In this document: positions 1 to 7,092 of the stretch, in pieces | Layout of the letters: every line of letters starts with the position of its first letter | Position numbering within the stretch: position 1 is the stretch's first letter | Assembly (NCBI GenBank): GCA_012517675.1 | Contig: JAAYUL010000005.1 | Coordinates: 1 to 44,080, forward strand | From: Clostridiales bacterium | GTDB lineage: Bacteria > Bacillota > Clostridia > Oscillospirales > Acutalibacteraceae | Reading direction: 5' to 3' | Length of the DNA: 44,080 bases | Notes under the pieces: generated by a model | What the model was told of the DNA's origin: nothing | The model's database searches: none | The model's input: the letters and a program-made list of their open reading frames with translations, nothing else | Translations under genes and position numbers: made by a program

Positions 1-99
1 ATAAAAAAAATTAAAAGTCTAACTAAAAAACAAAAAATCATCTTATTGGCTTCTGGAATGGCGTTAATTGCCAATATAGATGATAACCATATTAAATAA
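1..99 (+). CDS. C-terminal end of an unknown protein (partial)
   Basis: A reading frame open from the first base gives 32 residues ending LIANIDDNHIK and then TAA at 97-99. The 5' part lies outside the window. It is Lys-rich and then hydrophobic (IILLASGMALIANI). No family can be recognised from this fragment. The next gene starts 43 bases downstream, so the two could be co-transcribed. It could also be chance open frame in AT-rich DNA. Confidence 0.35.
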   Translation: MKKIKSLTKKQKIILLASGMALIANIDDNHIK

Positions 100-142
100 T
101 CAATATATTCAGGGAAAATTTATTATTGAGGAGATTCTTTCA

Positions 143-610
143 ATGAAATGTTATAATCACAGCGAGCGTGATGCCGTTTGCCAGTGTGTGGACTGTGGTA
201 AAGGGCTATGCAAGGAGTGTGCGGACAAATTTTCAATACCGATTTGTGACCAATGCAACCTCAAAAGAATCAATGCGGACAGACAAATGCTTATAAAGAA
301 TGCAATTATCATGGTCATCGGATTTATTATTGGATTTTGTTTCGGCTCTAATCAAGGTCAAGGAATTGGTATCGCATTATTATGGGGATATTTTTGTGCA
401 GGAATTCCGTGGGGATGGAGTATACTTACTAAGATCACACCAAATATGTTTCTATTTTTATCCTGGATCGGCTGGCTTATATACTTCCTGATAAAGTTTA
501 CCATAGCAGCAATTATTGGAATGTTTGTCACCCCATTTAAAATATATAAAGTAATTAATGGATTCGTACAAGCAAAATCCAAAGAAAAATATACTAAACA
601 AAACTATTAA
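143..610 (+). CDS. B-box/zinc-ribbon membrane protein
   Basis: A 155-residue protein. The N-terminus is a Cys/His-rich zinc-binding module of B-box type (C3, H6, C13, C15, C18, C23, C26, C35, C38). It is followed by two hydrophobic stretches, about residues 54-95 and 104-135, each long enough to cross the membrane, and a basic tail ending KEKYTKQNY. The ATG at 143 is chosen over the one at 80 because GAGGAG lies at 128-133, nine bases upstream, and the protein then begins directly with the zinc module. Such proteins are common in Firmicutes as 'B-box zinc finger protein', with no established function; a role in protein contact at the membrane is only inference. Codon use is AT-rich, unlike the genes after 2300, which suggests accessory DNA. 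A strong terminator follows at 673-709. Confidence 0.75.
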   Translation: MKCYNHSERDAVCQCVDCGKGLCKECADKFSIPICDQCNLKRINADRQMLIKNAIIMVIGFIIGFCFGSNQGQGIGIALLWGYFCAGIPWGWSILTKITPNMFLFLSWIGWLIYFLIKFTIAAIIGMFVTPFKIYKVINGFVQAKSKEKYTKQNY

Positions 611-672
611 TAATAATATCGTTTTATTCTCCCCTGAATAATTGACTTATAAAAATTAGCTTGTTGCAAGCG

Positions 673-709
673 AAAGAGGCAACGGACTTAGTCCGCTGCC
701 TCTTTTTTT
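673..709 (+). terminator. Rho-independent terminator shared by convergent genes
   Basis: Arms AAAGAGGCA (673-681) and TGCCTCTTT (697-705), with further pairing CGGAC/GTCCG inside, and a T-tract to 709 on the plus strand. It ends the zinc-ribbon gene. The last codons and stop of the convergent XRE gene (ending at 688) lie inside the hairpin, so it probably serves both strands. Confidence 0.85.
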
Positions 710-903
710 ATCCAATCACCAGGCTCACAATTAAGAGCAAGACAGATCTGATCAATCACGTTAATCGGCAGATGCTTTGCCGTATTGGTACAGATTGCAG
801 AGATCGTTGGGGGCCTGATCCCCGTCTGTTCGGCAAGCTCCTTTTGTGTCATGTTCCTTTGCCCAAGTAATCTTCGAAGAGTAAGTTTTATCGCCATTTT
901 CAT
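688..903 (-). CDS. XRE-family (Cro/C1-type) HTH regulator
   Basis: A 71-residue single-domain DNA-binding protein. The helix-turn-helix is visible as MTQKELAEQTG-IRPPTISAIC (about residues 18-39), followed by the conserved NVIDQICLALNCEPGDWI end of small Cro-like repressors. Starts at 906, 903 and 897 are all possible (ATGATGAAAATG); none has a strong ribosome site and 903 is a compromise. A TTGAAA-17-TATTCT promoter lies at 928-956. Two copies of a palindrome, TACGA-N3-TCGTA, sit at 957-969 and 1018-1030, the first beside this promoter and the second inside the divergent promoter. Autorepression and control of the divergent RNA are therefore likely, by inference. The DNA is AT-rich like its left neighbour. 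Confidence 0.85.
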   Translation of the reverse strand: MKMAIKLTLRRLLGQRNMTQKELAEQTGIRPPTISAICTNTAKHLPINVIDQICLALNCEPGDWIKKEAAD

Positions 904-927
904 CATTCCATTCTTTATTTTAAACAA

Positions 928-956
928 AGAATATCATAAAAATCACGCTTTTTCAA
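928..956 (-). promoter_or_regulatory. Promoter of the XRE regulator
   Basis: On the minus strand TTGAAA (951-956), a 17-base spacer and TATTCT (928-933). It lies 25 bases upstream of the gene start, and the operator copy at 957-969 abuts the -35 box. Confidence 0.55.
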
Positions 957-969
957 TACGATTATCGTA
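957..969. promoter_or_regulatory. Operator copy 1, TACGA-N3-TCGTA
   Basis: Perfect 13-base palindrome TACGATTATCGTA, directly upstream of the XRE -35 box. A further inverted pair CGTAA/TTACG (966-970 and 976-980) overlaps it. The same palindrome with a different centre recurs at 1018-1030. Binding by the XRE protein is inferred from position. Confidence 0.55.
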
Positions 970-1008
970 AATAAATTACGCATATAACAATTATTTTGTT
1001 TCTAATCA

Positions 1009-1037
1009 TTGACTAATTACGAGATTCGTAGTATAAT
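1009..1037 (+). promoter_or_regulatory. Plus-strand promoter 1 with embedded operator
   Basis: TTGACT (1009-1014), 17 bases, TATAAT (1032-1037). The spacer holds a perfect palindrome TACGAGATTCGTA (1018-1030), a second copy of the operator at 957-969. A repressor bound there would block polymerase. Predicted start is about 1044. Confidence 0.7.
1018..1030. promoter_or_regulatory. Operator copy 2, TACGA-N3-TCGTA
   Basis: The 13-base palindrome TACGA-GAT-TCGTA lies between the -35 and -10 boxes of the plus-strand promoter. Its centre is 61 bases from that of copy 1 at 957-969. Two identical half-site pairs around a divergent regulator are a classical repressor layout. Confidence 0.55.
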
Positions 1038-1062
1038 AATATTAAAGATAAGAAAAATCTTC

Positions 1063-1091
1063 TTGCATTTCAAATATTCCGATGCTATAAT
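1063..1091 (+). promoter_or_regulatory. Plus-strand promoter 2 (extended -10)
   Basis: TTGCAT (1063-1068), 17 bases, and TGCTATAAT (1083-1091), an extended -10 box. Predicted start is about 1098, just before the structured RNA. It carries no copy of the operator, so it may be constitutive while promoter 1 is controlled. Confidence 0.65.
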
Positions 1092-1097
1092 GAGATA

Positions 1098-1318
1098 AGT
1101 TTATGGGGACAAACAAAGAACCCCACCAATGATTAGCTGTAGAAAATTTTGGCGATTTTCTACACTAATTGAAACCGTAAAAGCGTTACGTTTCAAAGAC
1201 TAAACATCAGCAGGGTTGGTTTTCTGTGTTGCCTTAATGGTAGCATGGTTAACATATTCTTGTCAAGAGCTTGAACGTAACGTTGCCACACAACTGCGTT
1301 CAGGCTCTTGCTTTTTTG
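1098..1318 (+). ncRNA. Structured small RNA of unknown family
   Basis: About 220 nt between a strong promoter and an intrinsic terminator, with no credible reading frame. Visible helices: TGGGG/CCCCA (1104-1108 with 1121-1125); ACCAA/TTGGT (1125-1129 with 1216-1220); ATGATTAG/CTAAACAT (1129-1136 with 1200-1207, one mismatch), which encloses two hairpins, a perfect 10-bp stem with a 7-nt loop (1138-1147 with 1155-1164) and GAAAC-GTAA/TTAC-GTTTC (1171-1194). The terminator is at 1264-1317. I do not see the hallmark motifs of tmRNA, RNase P RNA, SRP RNA or the common riboswitches. A CAAAGACTAAAC string at about 1193-1204 recalls a group I intron core element, but no matching partner was found. 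The divergent XRE gene and the operator at 1018-1030 suggest regulated expression. Confidence 0.5.
1264..1317 (+). terminator. Terminator of the structured RNA
   Basis: A 14-bp stem with one U-G pair: 1264-1277 (CAAGAGCTTGAACG) with 1297-1310 (CGTTCAGGCTCTTG), followed by C and six T at 1312-1317. The T-run is only on the plus strand. Confidence 0.75.
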
Positions 1319-1671
1319 CCATGCGGCAAGAGGGCAGGAGCGTGGGCACAAACCCACAACAAGTGAATGTCAAAACCGGTATAGGGATGATACAATTCCG
1401 ATAGCCAGTGTGCCACGACCTCAACAGTAAGCAGCTGTTAAGCGAGCACGCCTGCGCTGCACAGCAGCGGATGAAATACGTATTCGTGTGAGAGTAGCCG
1501 AATACAGGAAATGCCAAACCCGGTTAGTAATGACACCCGAATGTATACAAGGGTGGGGAACTTCAGCAAAAGGACTTCACCCTTTATATATTTATCAAAA
1601 GCTTCGTTTTGCGACAAGCACATACTCAACTATGTGTTTGTCGGAACCCGAAAGCTTGATTATGAAAGAGT
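1319..1671. other. Gene-free stretch rich in inverted repeats
   Basis: No convincing protein gene on either strand. Local hairpins: GTGGG/CCCAC (1342-1357), GTATTCG/CGAATAC (1480-1486 with 1499-1505), AAGGGTG/CACCCTT (1549-1555 with 1578-1584) and a 12-bp stem GACAAGCACATA/TATGTGTTTGTC (1613-1624 with 1631-1642). The density of stems suggests a structured RNA or the remnant of one. A degenerate, ORF-less group II intron was considered, but I find no domain V signature, so no family is assigned. Confidence 0.4.
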
Positions 1672-1698
1672 GCAGGAGAAACCGATTGCTTCTCCTGC
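1672..1698 (-). terminator. Terminator of the tRNA operon
   Basis: Perfect 9-bp stem GCAGGAGAA (1672-1680) / TTCTCCTGC (1690-1698), five bases beyond the CCA end of tRNA-Lys. The downstream T-run on the minus strand is short and interrupted (ACTCTTTCAT). Confidence 0.6.
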
Positions 1699-1702
1699 GC
1701 TT

Positions 1703-1778
1703 TGGTGAACCATCGGGGATTCGAACCCCGGACACCTTGATTAAAAGTCAAGTGCTCTACCAACTGAGCTAATGATTC
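1703..1778 (-). tRNA. tRNA-Lys (anticodon TTT)
   Basis: 76 nt including an encoded CCA. The acceptor GAATCAT pairs with ATGGTTC. The anticodon arm is CTTGA-CTTTTAA-TCAAG, and the T-arm contains GGTTCGAATCC. It is the last gene of the five-tRNA operon, and its 3' end faces the AT-rich accessory region. Confidence 0.97.
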
Positions 1779-1865
1779 ATAAACAGCTTGTATATTATAA
1801 CAGCATATTGTGCCGATGTCAACAATAAGATGCCTGTCTGCGAACACAGCCCGAAGACAGGCTTC

Positions 1866-1941
1866 TGGCTGGGCTGGCAGGATTTGAACCTACGGAATGA
1901 CGGAGTCAAAGTCCGTTGCCTTACCCCTTGGCTACAGCCCA
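1866..1941 (-). tRNA. tRNA-Gln (anticodon TTG)
   Basis: 76 nt with encoded CCA. The acceptor TGGGCTG pairs with CAGCCCA. The anticodon arm is ACGGA-CTTTGAC-TCCGT. The T-loop reads TTCAAAT. Fourth in the operon. Confidence 0.97.
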
Positions 1942-1986
1942 ATATAAAGCGCGGTACTCAGCCGCAACCGCGCCATGTTTTATAAA

Positions 1987-2064
1987 TGGGGTGGAAGATG
2001 GGACTCGAACCCACGGTCTCCAGTGCCACAAACTGGCGCTTTAACCAACTAAGCTACATCCACC
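1987..2064 (-). tRNA. tRNA-His (anticodon GTG)
   Basis: 78 nt counting the extra G at position -1 (base 2064), which faces C73, the identity feature of tRNA-His. The anticodon arm is CCAGT-TTGTGGC-ACTGG. CCA is encoded. Third in the operon. Confidence 0.97.
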
Positions 2065-2071
2065 ATAGATA

Positions 2072-2148
2072 TGGCGCGCCAAAAGGGACTCGAACCCCTG
2101 ACCTACTGCTTAGAAGGCAGTTGCTCTATCCAGCTGAGCTATTGGCGC
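2072..2148 (-). tRNA. tRNA-Arg (anticodon TCT)
   Basis: 77 nt with encoded CCA. The acceptor GCGCCAA pairs with TTGGCGC. The anticodon arm is ACTGC-CTTCTAA-GCAGT. Second in the operon. Confidence 0.97.
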
Positions 2149-2157
2149 AAATTGCCA

Positions 2158-2231
2158 TGGAGCGAGTGATGGGAATCGAACCCACACGACCAGCTTGGAA
2201 GGCTGGAGTTCTACCACTGAACTACACTCGC
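2158..2231 (-). tRNA. tRNA-Gly (anticodon TCC)
   Basis: 74 nt with encoded CCA. The acceptor is GCGAGTG, and the anticodon arm CCAGC-CTTCCAA-GCTGG. First gene of the operon, directly behind the promoter at 2250-2279. Confidence 0.97.
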
Positions 2232-2249
2232 ATTTTAGCGACGGGTATT

Positions 2250-2279
2250 ATTGTAGCATAGTTCAGTGGCAAATGTCAA
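2250..2279 (-). promoter_or_regulatory. Promoter of the tRNA operon
   Basis: On the minus strand TTGACA (2274-2279), 18 bases, TACAAT (2250-2255), about 18 bases upstream of tRNA-Gly. I see no terminator between clpE (ends 2313) and here, so read-through from clpE is also possible. Confidence 0.65.
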
Positions 2280-2312
2280 TATGATTTCCGGTCGATCTGT
2301 TGAAAATTAATT

Positions 2313-4592
2313 TTATTTCAAAACATCCAGCTTGATTCCGTTCTCATCCGTGCTCAGGGAAATTCCGGTCATCCTGTCGTCGCAGTTTTCCACAACAAGA
2401 GAAGCGATCCGGTCCTCCACCTGGCGGCGGATCAGGTTGCGCAGGTCGCGCGCGCCGCTCTTGCCGCCAATGGCGTGTTCGGCGAGCCAGCGGGTCGATT
2501 TGGCATCGTAGACCAGCGCAATGCCGCGTTCCTTGAGCGAAGCGACATATTCGTCGAGCATCAGGTGAGAAATGGCTTCAAAATCGTCCGTATTGAGCGG
2601 ACGGAAGACGATGATCTCATCCACACGGCTTAAAAATTCGGGCCTTAAAAAGTCCGACAGCGCCTTCATGGCCTTTTCGCGGGTCACATCGGTTTCGCTT
2701 TTCGCAAAGCCGAGCGCCCCTTCCTTTTTTTCGCTCCCGGCGTTGGAGGTCATGACGATCACGGTGTTTTCAAAATTCACAGTCCGGCCGTGGGCGTCGG
2801 TAATGCGGCCCTCGTCCAGAATCTGGAGCAGGATGTTCATCACGTCCGGATGCGCCTTTTCGATTTCATCGAACAGCAGCACGGAATACGGGCGCCGGCG
2901 CACTTTTTCCGTCACCTGGCCGGCTTCGTCGTAGCCCACATAGCCGGGCGGCGAACCGATGATGCGCGACACCGAGTGCTTTTCCATAAATTCGGACATG
3001 TCGAGCCGGATCAGCGTTTCGGGCGTGTCGAACAGCTCGCGCGAAAGCACTTTGACCAGTTCGGTTTTCCCCACGCCCGTGGGGCCGACAAAGATAAAAG
3101 ACGCGGGCCTGCGGCGCGGGCTGATCTGCACCCGGCTGCGGCGGATGGCGGCCGCCACGGCGGCCACGGCCTCTTTCTGGCCGATTACCTTCGCGTTCAG
3201 GGTATCCTCCAGACCGGCCAGCTTTTTCAGCTCGTTTTCCTGCACCCGGCTGGCGGGGATCCCCGTCCACAGCTCGATCACCCGCGCAATGTCCCTTTCC
3301 TCCACTTCGGAACCGAGGGCGGAGGGGGCAAGCTCTTTTGTTTTTTCCTCCAGCTTCGACATCTGCATGCGGATTTCAGCCAGCTTTTCGTAATCCGGTT
3401 CCGCAGTGGGAGCTGTCATTTCCTCTTCCTGCGCCTTCAGCTTTTCCAGCTCCTCCGACGCGCTGTCGTAGGTTGCCATGGAAGAATTGCGCAGCGCGGC
3501 GCACGCGCAGGATTCATCCAGCAGGTCGATCGCCTTGTCCGGCAGGAAACGGTCGGTGATATACCGCTCTGAAAGCACCACGGTGCGGCGCACGATCTGC
3601 TCCGGCACGCGCACGCGGTGGTACGCCTCGTAGTACGACTTGATGCCCATCAGAACGTCCACCGTCTCCTCAACGGACGGTTCGGCAATGGTCACCGGCT
3701 GAAAGCGGCGCTCCAGCGCGGCGTCTTTTTCAATATATTTGCGGTATTCGGCAAACGTGGTGGCGCCGATGACCTGAATTTCCCCGCGGGAAAGCGCCGG
3801 CTTTAAAATGTTCGCCGCATTCATGGAGCCTTCGGCGTCCCCCGTGCCGACGAGGTTGTGCACCTCATCAATAAAGAGGATGATATTGCCCTCGGCCTTC
3901 ACCTCGTCCACCAGGCCCTTGATGCGGCTTTCAAACTGGCCGCGGAACTGCGTGCCCGCCACCAGCGCGGTAAGGTCGAGCAGGTGAATTTCCTTTTTCC
4001 TGAGCCGTGCGGGCACATTGCCGGCCGCGATGCGCAGCGCAAGCCCTTCCGCCACGGCGGTTTTGCCAACGCCGGGTTCGCCGATGAGGCAGGGGTTGTT
4101 TTTGGTGCGGCGGCTTAAAATCTGAATCACGCGCGCAATCTCTTTTTCACGGCCGACGATGTTGTCGATCTCTCCGTTTTTGGCCCTGGCGGTCAGATTG
4201 GAGCAGTAAGCGTCCAGATGCTTGCGCTTGGTCTTGTGCTTTTCCTTCTTTTCCTTCGCGGGGGACTCGTTTTTCCTGACCTGTTCGGCGCCGCCGTCAT
4301 TGGTGGAAAATATATTCTGAAGGAACGGGAAAGTCGCGGCGCCGCCGGGAACAAAGCCGTCTTCCCCGTCGTCCTGCGCATCGTCGTCCTGAACATTCAT
4401 CAGTTCGTTCAGCTCCGCCTCCATGGCTTCCATCTGTTCCTCGGTAATGCCCATTTTTTCCATCAGGTCGTTGACCGGCTTGATGCCGAGCTCTTTCGCG
4501 CAGACAAGGCAGAGGCCTCTGCTTTCCTTTGAATCGACGGTGGGCGATATGAATACGACCGCCGGCCTTTTATGGCATCTTGAACACATCAT
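2313..4592 (-). CDS. clpE: ClpE/ClpC-type AAA+ unfoldase with N-terminal zinc finger
   Basis: A 759-residue HSP100 ATPase that unfolds proteins and feeds them to ClpP. The N-terminus carries a treble-clef zinc motif, C3-x2-C6 and C28-x2-C31, as in ClpE and McsA, instead of the double Clp N repeat of ClpC. Two AAA+ modules follow: Walker A at 171-178 (GEPGVGKT) with Walker B near 238-244 (ILFIDEV), and Walker A at 503-510 (GPTGVGKT) with Walker B near 571-577 (VLLFDEI). Between them, around 375-420, is a short coiled-coil middle domain. A ClpP-docking tripeptide L627-G-F is present, so it is a protease partner and not a ClpB disaggregase. The upstream gap to pgsA is 50 bases and holds no CtsR heptad repeat that I can see, so heat-shock control in the Bacillus manner is not evident. 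ClpE rather than ClpC is the likelier name because of the zinc finger. Confidence 0.9.
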   Translation of the reverse strand: MMCSRCHKRPAVVFISPTVDSKESRGLCLVCAKELGIKPVNDLMEKMGITEEQMEAMEAELNELMNVQDDDAQDDGEDGFVPGGAATFPFLQNIFSTNDGGAEQVRKNESPAKEKKEKHKTKRKHLDAYCSNLTARAKNGEIDNIVGREKEIARVIQILSRRTKNNPCLIGEPGVGKTAVAEGLALRIAAGNVPARLRKKEIHLLDLTALVAGTQFRGQFESRIKGLVDEVKAEGNIILFIDEVHNLVGTGDAEGSMNAANILKPALSRGEIQVIGATTFAEYRKYIEKDAALERRFQPVTIAEPSVEETVDVLMGIKSYYEAYHRVRVPEQIVRRTVVLSERYITDRFLPDKAIDLLDESCACAALRNSSMATYDSASEELEKLKAQEEEMTAPTAEPDYEKLAEIRMQMSKLEEKTKELAPSALGSEVEERDIARVIELWTGIPASRVQENELKKLAGLEDTLNAKVIGQKEAVAAVAAAIRRSRVQISPRRRPASFIFVGPTGVGKTELVKVLSRELFDTPETLIRLDMSEFMEKHSVSRIIGSPPGYVGYDEAGQVTEKVRRRPYSVLLFDEIEKAHPDVMNILLQILDEGRITDAHGRTVNFENTVIVMTSNAGSEKKEGALGFAKSETDVTREKAMKALSDFLRPEFLSRVDEIIVFRPLNTDDFEAISHLMLDEYVASLKERGIALVYDAKSTRWLAEHAIGGKSGARDLRNLIRRQVEDRIASLVVENCDDRMTGISLSTDENGIKLDVLK

Positions 4593-4642
4593 GGGGTAAC
4601 ATCACTTCTTCTCTACTAAAATACAAAAAGTCGCAACCGATT

Positions 4643-5251
4643 TTATTTTCTTTCTTTTTTATCCATCACTTCATGGATGTCGATCGTGTACTGCGGATCA
4701 TCGGAATGCAGGGTCACCATGAATATTTTGAAATACTGCACAAACGCATAAATCATAAACGCCGCCGTAATGGAGAGCAGCGTGACGGTAACGGCAAGAT
4801 TTTCAATATTCCAGATTCCCTTCAGCGCGACAATAATGGTAAAGGAAATATAAAAAAGGATCGTCGCCACCTTGCCGTACCAGTGGGAACCGCCGGGGCG
4901 CTTCCGCTTTTTCAGCAGCAGGCAGGCCGCGCTCAGCATCAGAATTTCCTTCAGGATGAAAATCGCCAGAAGCGGAATCAAAACAGGCTGTTTGACCGCA
5001 AGGCTTACCGCAACGGCGCCCTGTGTCAGTTTGTCGGAAAGAGGGTCGAGCATTTGCCCCAGTTCGGTAAACTGATGGAACCGGCGGGCAATCAAGCCGT
5101 CCAGCATGTCGGAAAGCCCGCTGACGATCAGCACAAGCGCGGCCTGCCAGATCCGGTCGGTGACAAAATAGACAATAAACGGAACGATCAGAATGATTCG
5201 GACCATGGAGAGGGCGTTCGGTATATTAATATTCTTGTTCCTTGTTTTCAT
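4643..5251 (-). CDS. pgsA: CDP-alcohol phosphatidyltransferase (PgsA-like)
   Basis: A 202-residue integral membrane enzyme, most likely CDP-diacylglycerol:glycerol-3-phosphate phosphatidyltransferase, the first committed step to phosphatidylglycerol. The full CDP-alcohol transferase signature D-x2-D-G-x2-A-R-x8-G-x3-D-x3-D is present (DMLDG, LIARR, then G, D and D in GQMLDPLSD). About five or six hydrophobic segments are visible. The ATG at 5251 is preferred over the one at 5311 because AAGGAAG lies six bases upstream and the protein then starts MKTRNKNINIPN, the usual PgsA beginning. It is followed by clpE and preceded by cvpA (gap 16 bases), so probably one transcript. A cardiolipin-type CDP-alcohol synthase is the alternative within the family. 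Confidence 0.88.
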   Translation of the reverse strand: MKTRNKNINIPNALSMVRIILIVPFIVYFVTDRIWQAALVLIVSGLSDMLDGLIARRFHQFTELGQMLDPLSDKLTQGAVAVSLAVKQPVLIPLLAIFILKEILMLSAACLLLKKRKRPGGSHWYGKVATILFYISFTIIVALKGIWNIENLAVTVTLLSITAAFMIYAFVQYFKIFMVTLHSDDPQYTIDIHEVMDKKERK

Positions 5252-5267
5252 TCTCGTCTTCCTTATC

Positions 5268-5786
5268 CTATATTTCCGCCTGATACATGTTATAAACAGG
5301 ATTATTGGCATAAGTGTATTGATAAATGTATGACTTTGAGAGCTCTTCCTGTGTAATATGCGGATATTTTTCCGTAATGAGAGGAAGCGTCAGCTGCAGC
5401 GCCGCACAAAGCAGAAATACCACCACCACTCCCTTGAGCAGGCCCAAAACGCCGCCCAGCAGGGCGTTGATTTGATGAAGAACGGGGATACGGAACAGCG
5501 CGTCGAGCGCGTTTGCCAGAAAATGGACCACAATCTGCAACAGCGCAAAAAGGATCACCGTGGCAAACACCCTGGCGACGGCGTTGTCCAGCGCGCCGGA
5601 AGGCTGTTTGTTCCAAATGACCTGAAAAACAAACGAAGTAAAATAGTTGGCCAGCAAAACCGCACCGATTACGGACAAGATGGAACCGACCAGTTCCACA
5701 AGGGAACGAACCAGCCCGATTTTCAGGCCGGAAAAAGTAAAGCAGAATATTACAATGCAAAGAACGATATCAAGTATTGTACCCAT
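5268..5786 (-). CDS. CvpA family membrane protein
   Basis: 172 residues with four hydrophobic segments and the CvpA family start, ILDIVLCIVIFCFTFSGLKIGLVRSL. In other bacteria CvpA is linked to colicin V export, biofilm formation and envelope integrity; its biochemical role is unknown. The ATG at 5786 has GGGAGG four bases upstream (GGGAGGGAATATG), while the longer open frame to 5933 runs into the upstream gene. It has its own promoter at 5829-5857. Confidence 0.85.
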   Translation of the reverse strand: MGTILDIVLCIVIFCFTFSGLKIGLVRSLVELVGSILSVIGAVLLANYFTSFVFQVIWNKQPSGALDNAVARVFATVILFALLQIVVHFLANALDALFRIPVLHQINALLGGVLGLLKGVVVVFLLCAALQLTLPLITEKYPHITQEELSKSYIYQYTYANNPVYNMYQAEI

Positions 5787-5828
5787 ATTCCCTCCCGCAG
5801 TCTGTCTGTTATAATTTACTTTATAAGT

Positions 5829-5857
5829 AATATAACACAAATCGGCGGTTCGCACAA
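5829..5857 (-). promoter_or_regulatory. Promoter of cvpA-pgsA-clpE
   Basis: Minus strand TTGTGC (5852-5857), 17 bases, TATATT (5829-5834). It lies in the 76-base gap between the DUF5711 gene and cvpA and separates the two groups of genes. Confidence 0.55.
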
Positions 5858-5862
5858 GAAGG

Positions 5863-7092
5863 CTATTTTGCGGAAGCCGAGCGCACCTCGGAAACGCCGA
5901 GAATATAAACGGACTGTTCCCCGCCGAGGGCAATCGCCTTCGCGTCGCTGCCGGCGTCGCAGGCGCCCAGCCGGGTGCCCGTGGACGCCGAGTAAAAAAG
6001 CACCTGCGACCCGCTCAGCGCGGCCGCGCAGTCCCCGTACAGGGAAACGGAAGAAACCGCCTGCTTCAGCTGCACCGAGGTTGTTTTTCCGGAGGAATCG
6101 AGCACGGCCAGCGTGGTCTGCGCCGCGCCGCGGTACGGGGTCAGGGCAAGCGCGGCCCTGCCGGCATCCATATCATATGCGGAAAGGAGCAGTCCCTGAT
6201 AATCATAATCGGTTTTTTTCCTCGTTGACGTCTGTATCACCGAGGCCATCCGGTCGCCGACAACCACGGCGGTCCCGTTGTCCGCCCAGGAAACGTCCGT
6301 CAGCATATTCTCCGAATAAACGGCGATCGGCTCCACCGCCTTCGTGCTTCCGAAATCAATCAGATAAACGGCGGAGGTCAGGCCGCCGTTCTTTGCGGAA
6401 ACCGCGGTGACCACGGCGCCGGTGCCGTCCGCGTTCAGCGCGGCCGCGGTCGGGTAGTAATCGGAAAACCAGTAGTGAAACAGGACTTCCTTCTTTGCCG
6501 AATACGCCGTCAGGCAGCCGAAGTAGCCGTCGGCCTGCGTAATCAGCGCGTAACGGCCGTTCTGCGCGATCGCGCCCGCGAGAATATTGTTTTCCGCGTT
6601 TCCTTTCGCCAGCGTTCCGGACTGGCTTTCAATCTGGTACCCTTTGCCGCCCAGATTGTAAATCAAAGAGCGCAGCCCGCCGACCTTCAGCACGGGTTTG
6701 GAAAAGCTGTGCGGCCGGCTGATCAGCTCTTTCGCGGTGGAATTCAGCACCGTCAGCTCGGTGTCGCGCAGCATGAAAATCTCATGGTTCACGGAACGGA
6801 AATTACCGGATGAAACCGTGCTGCCGGCGATCGAATACGGGTACCCGTCGCCGATGCCCAGGCCGACCGCCTGGGTCTGCACCCATTCCAGAAGGTTGGC
6901 CGGCGTCAGATTGTTCCGGTTAAACCACAGCAAGACCCCGGCGACACTCAGAAATAAAATAAAGATAACGCGGAAAACCCAGCGGGGCACGCGCCGTTCC
7001 TTTGTTTCTTTCCGTTTTTTGCGGCGGCTTGCGCCCGAACGGGGATGGTTCATGTCGATTTCCGTTGTGTCGAAGCGTTCCCCTTGTCTCAT
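5863..7092 (-). CDS. DUF5711-like membrane-anchored beta-propeller protein
   Basis: 409 residues: a basic cytoplasmic head (residues 1-38, with RRKKRKETKERR), one transmembrane helix (about 39-58, VFRVIFILFLSVAGVLLW), then an extracytoplasmic domain of repeated beta-strand units (for example DTELTVLNS, YALITQADG, FGCLTAYS, AVVVGDRMA) typical of a WD40-like propeller. It matches the pattern of Firmicute DUF5711 proteins, whose function is not known. Its ATG overlaps the truA stop by four bases (ATGA), with AAGGATG upstream, so translation is coupled to truA. Confidence 0.7.
   Translation of the reverse strand: MRQGERFDTTEIDMNHPRSGASRRKKRKETKERRVPRWVFRVIFILFLSVAGVLLWFNRNNLTPANLLEWVQTQAVGLGIGDGYPYSIAGSTVSSGNFRSVNHEIFMLRDTELTVLNSTAKELISRPHSFSKPVLKVGGLRSLIYNLGGKGYQIESQSGTLAKGNAENNILAGAIAQNGRYALITQADGYFGCLTAYSAKKEVLFHYWFSDYYPTAAALNADGTGAVVTAVSAKNGGLTSAVYLIDFGSTKAVEPIAVYSENMLTDVSWADNGTAVVVGDRMASVIQTSTRKKTDYDYQGLLLSAYDMDAGRAALALTPYRGAAQTTLAVLDSSGKTTSVQLKQAVSSVSLYGDCAAALSGSQVLFYSASTGTRLGACDAGSDAKAIALGGEQSVYILGVSEVRSASAK

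Noticed and set aside
1193..1204. CAAAGACTAAAC, similar to a group I intron core element
   Set aside because: No complementary TAGTC partner or other core elements follow in the next 400 bases.
1319..1700. Degenerate group II intron
   Set aside because: No domain V hairpin and no reverse transcriptase gene; kept only as an unassigned structured region.
2790..3572. Long plus-strand frame opposite clpE, and similar antisense frames opposite truA, glmM, ruvB, cheA and nspC
   Set aside because: GC-rich antisense frames without ribosome sites or recognisable domains; shadows of the real genes.
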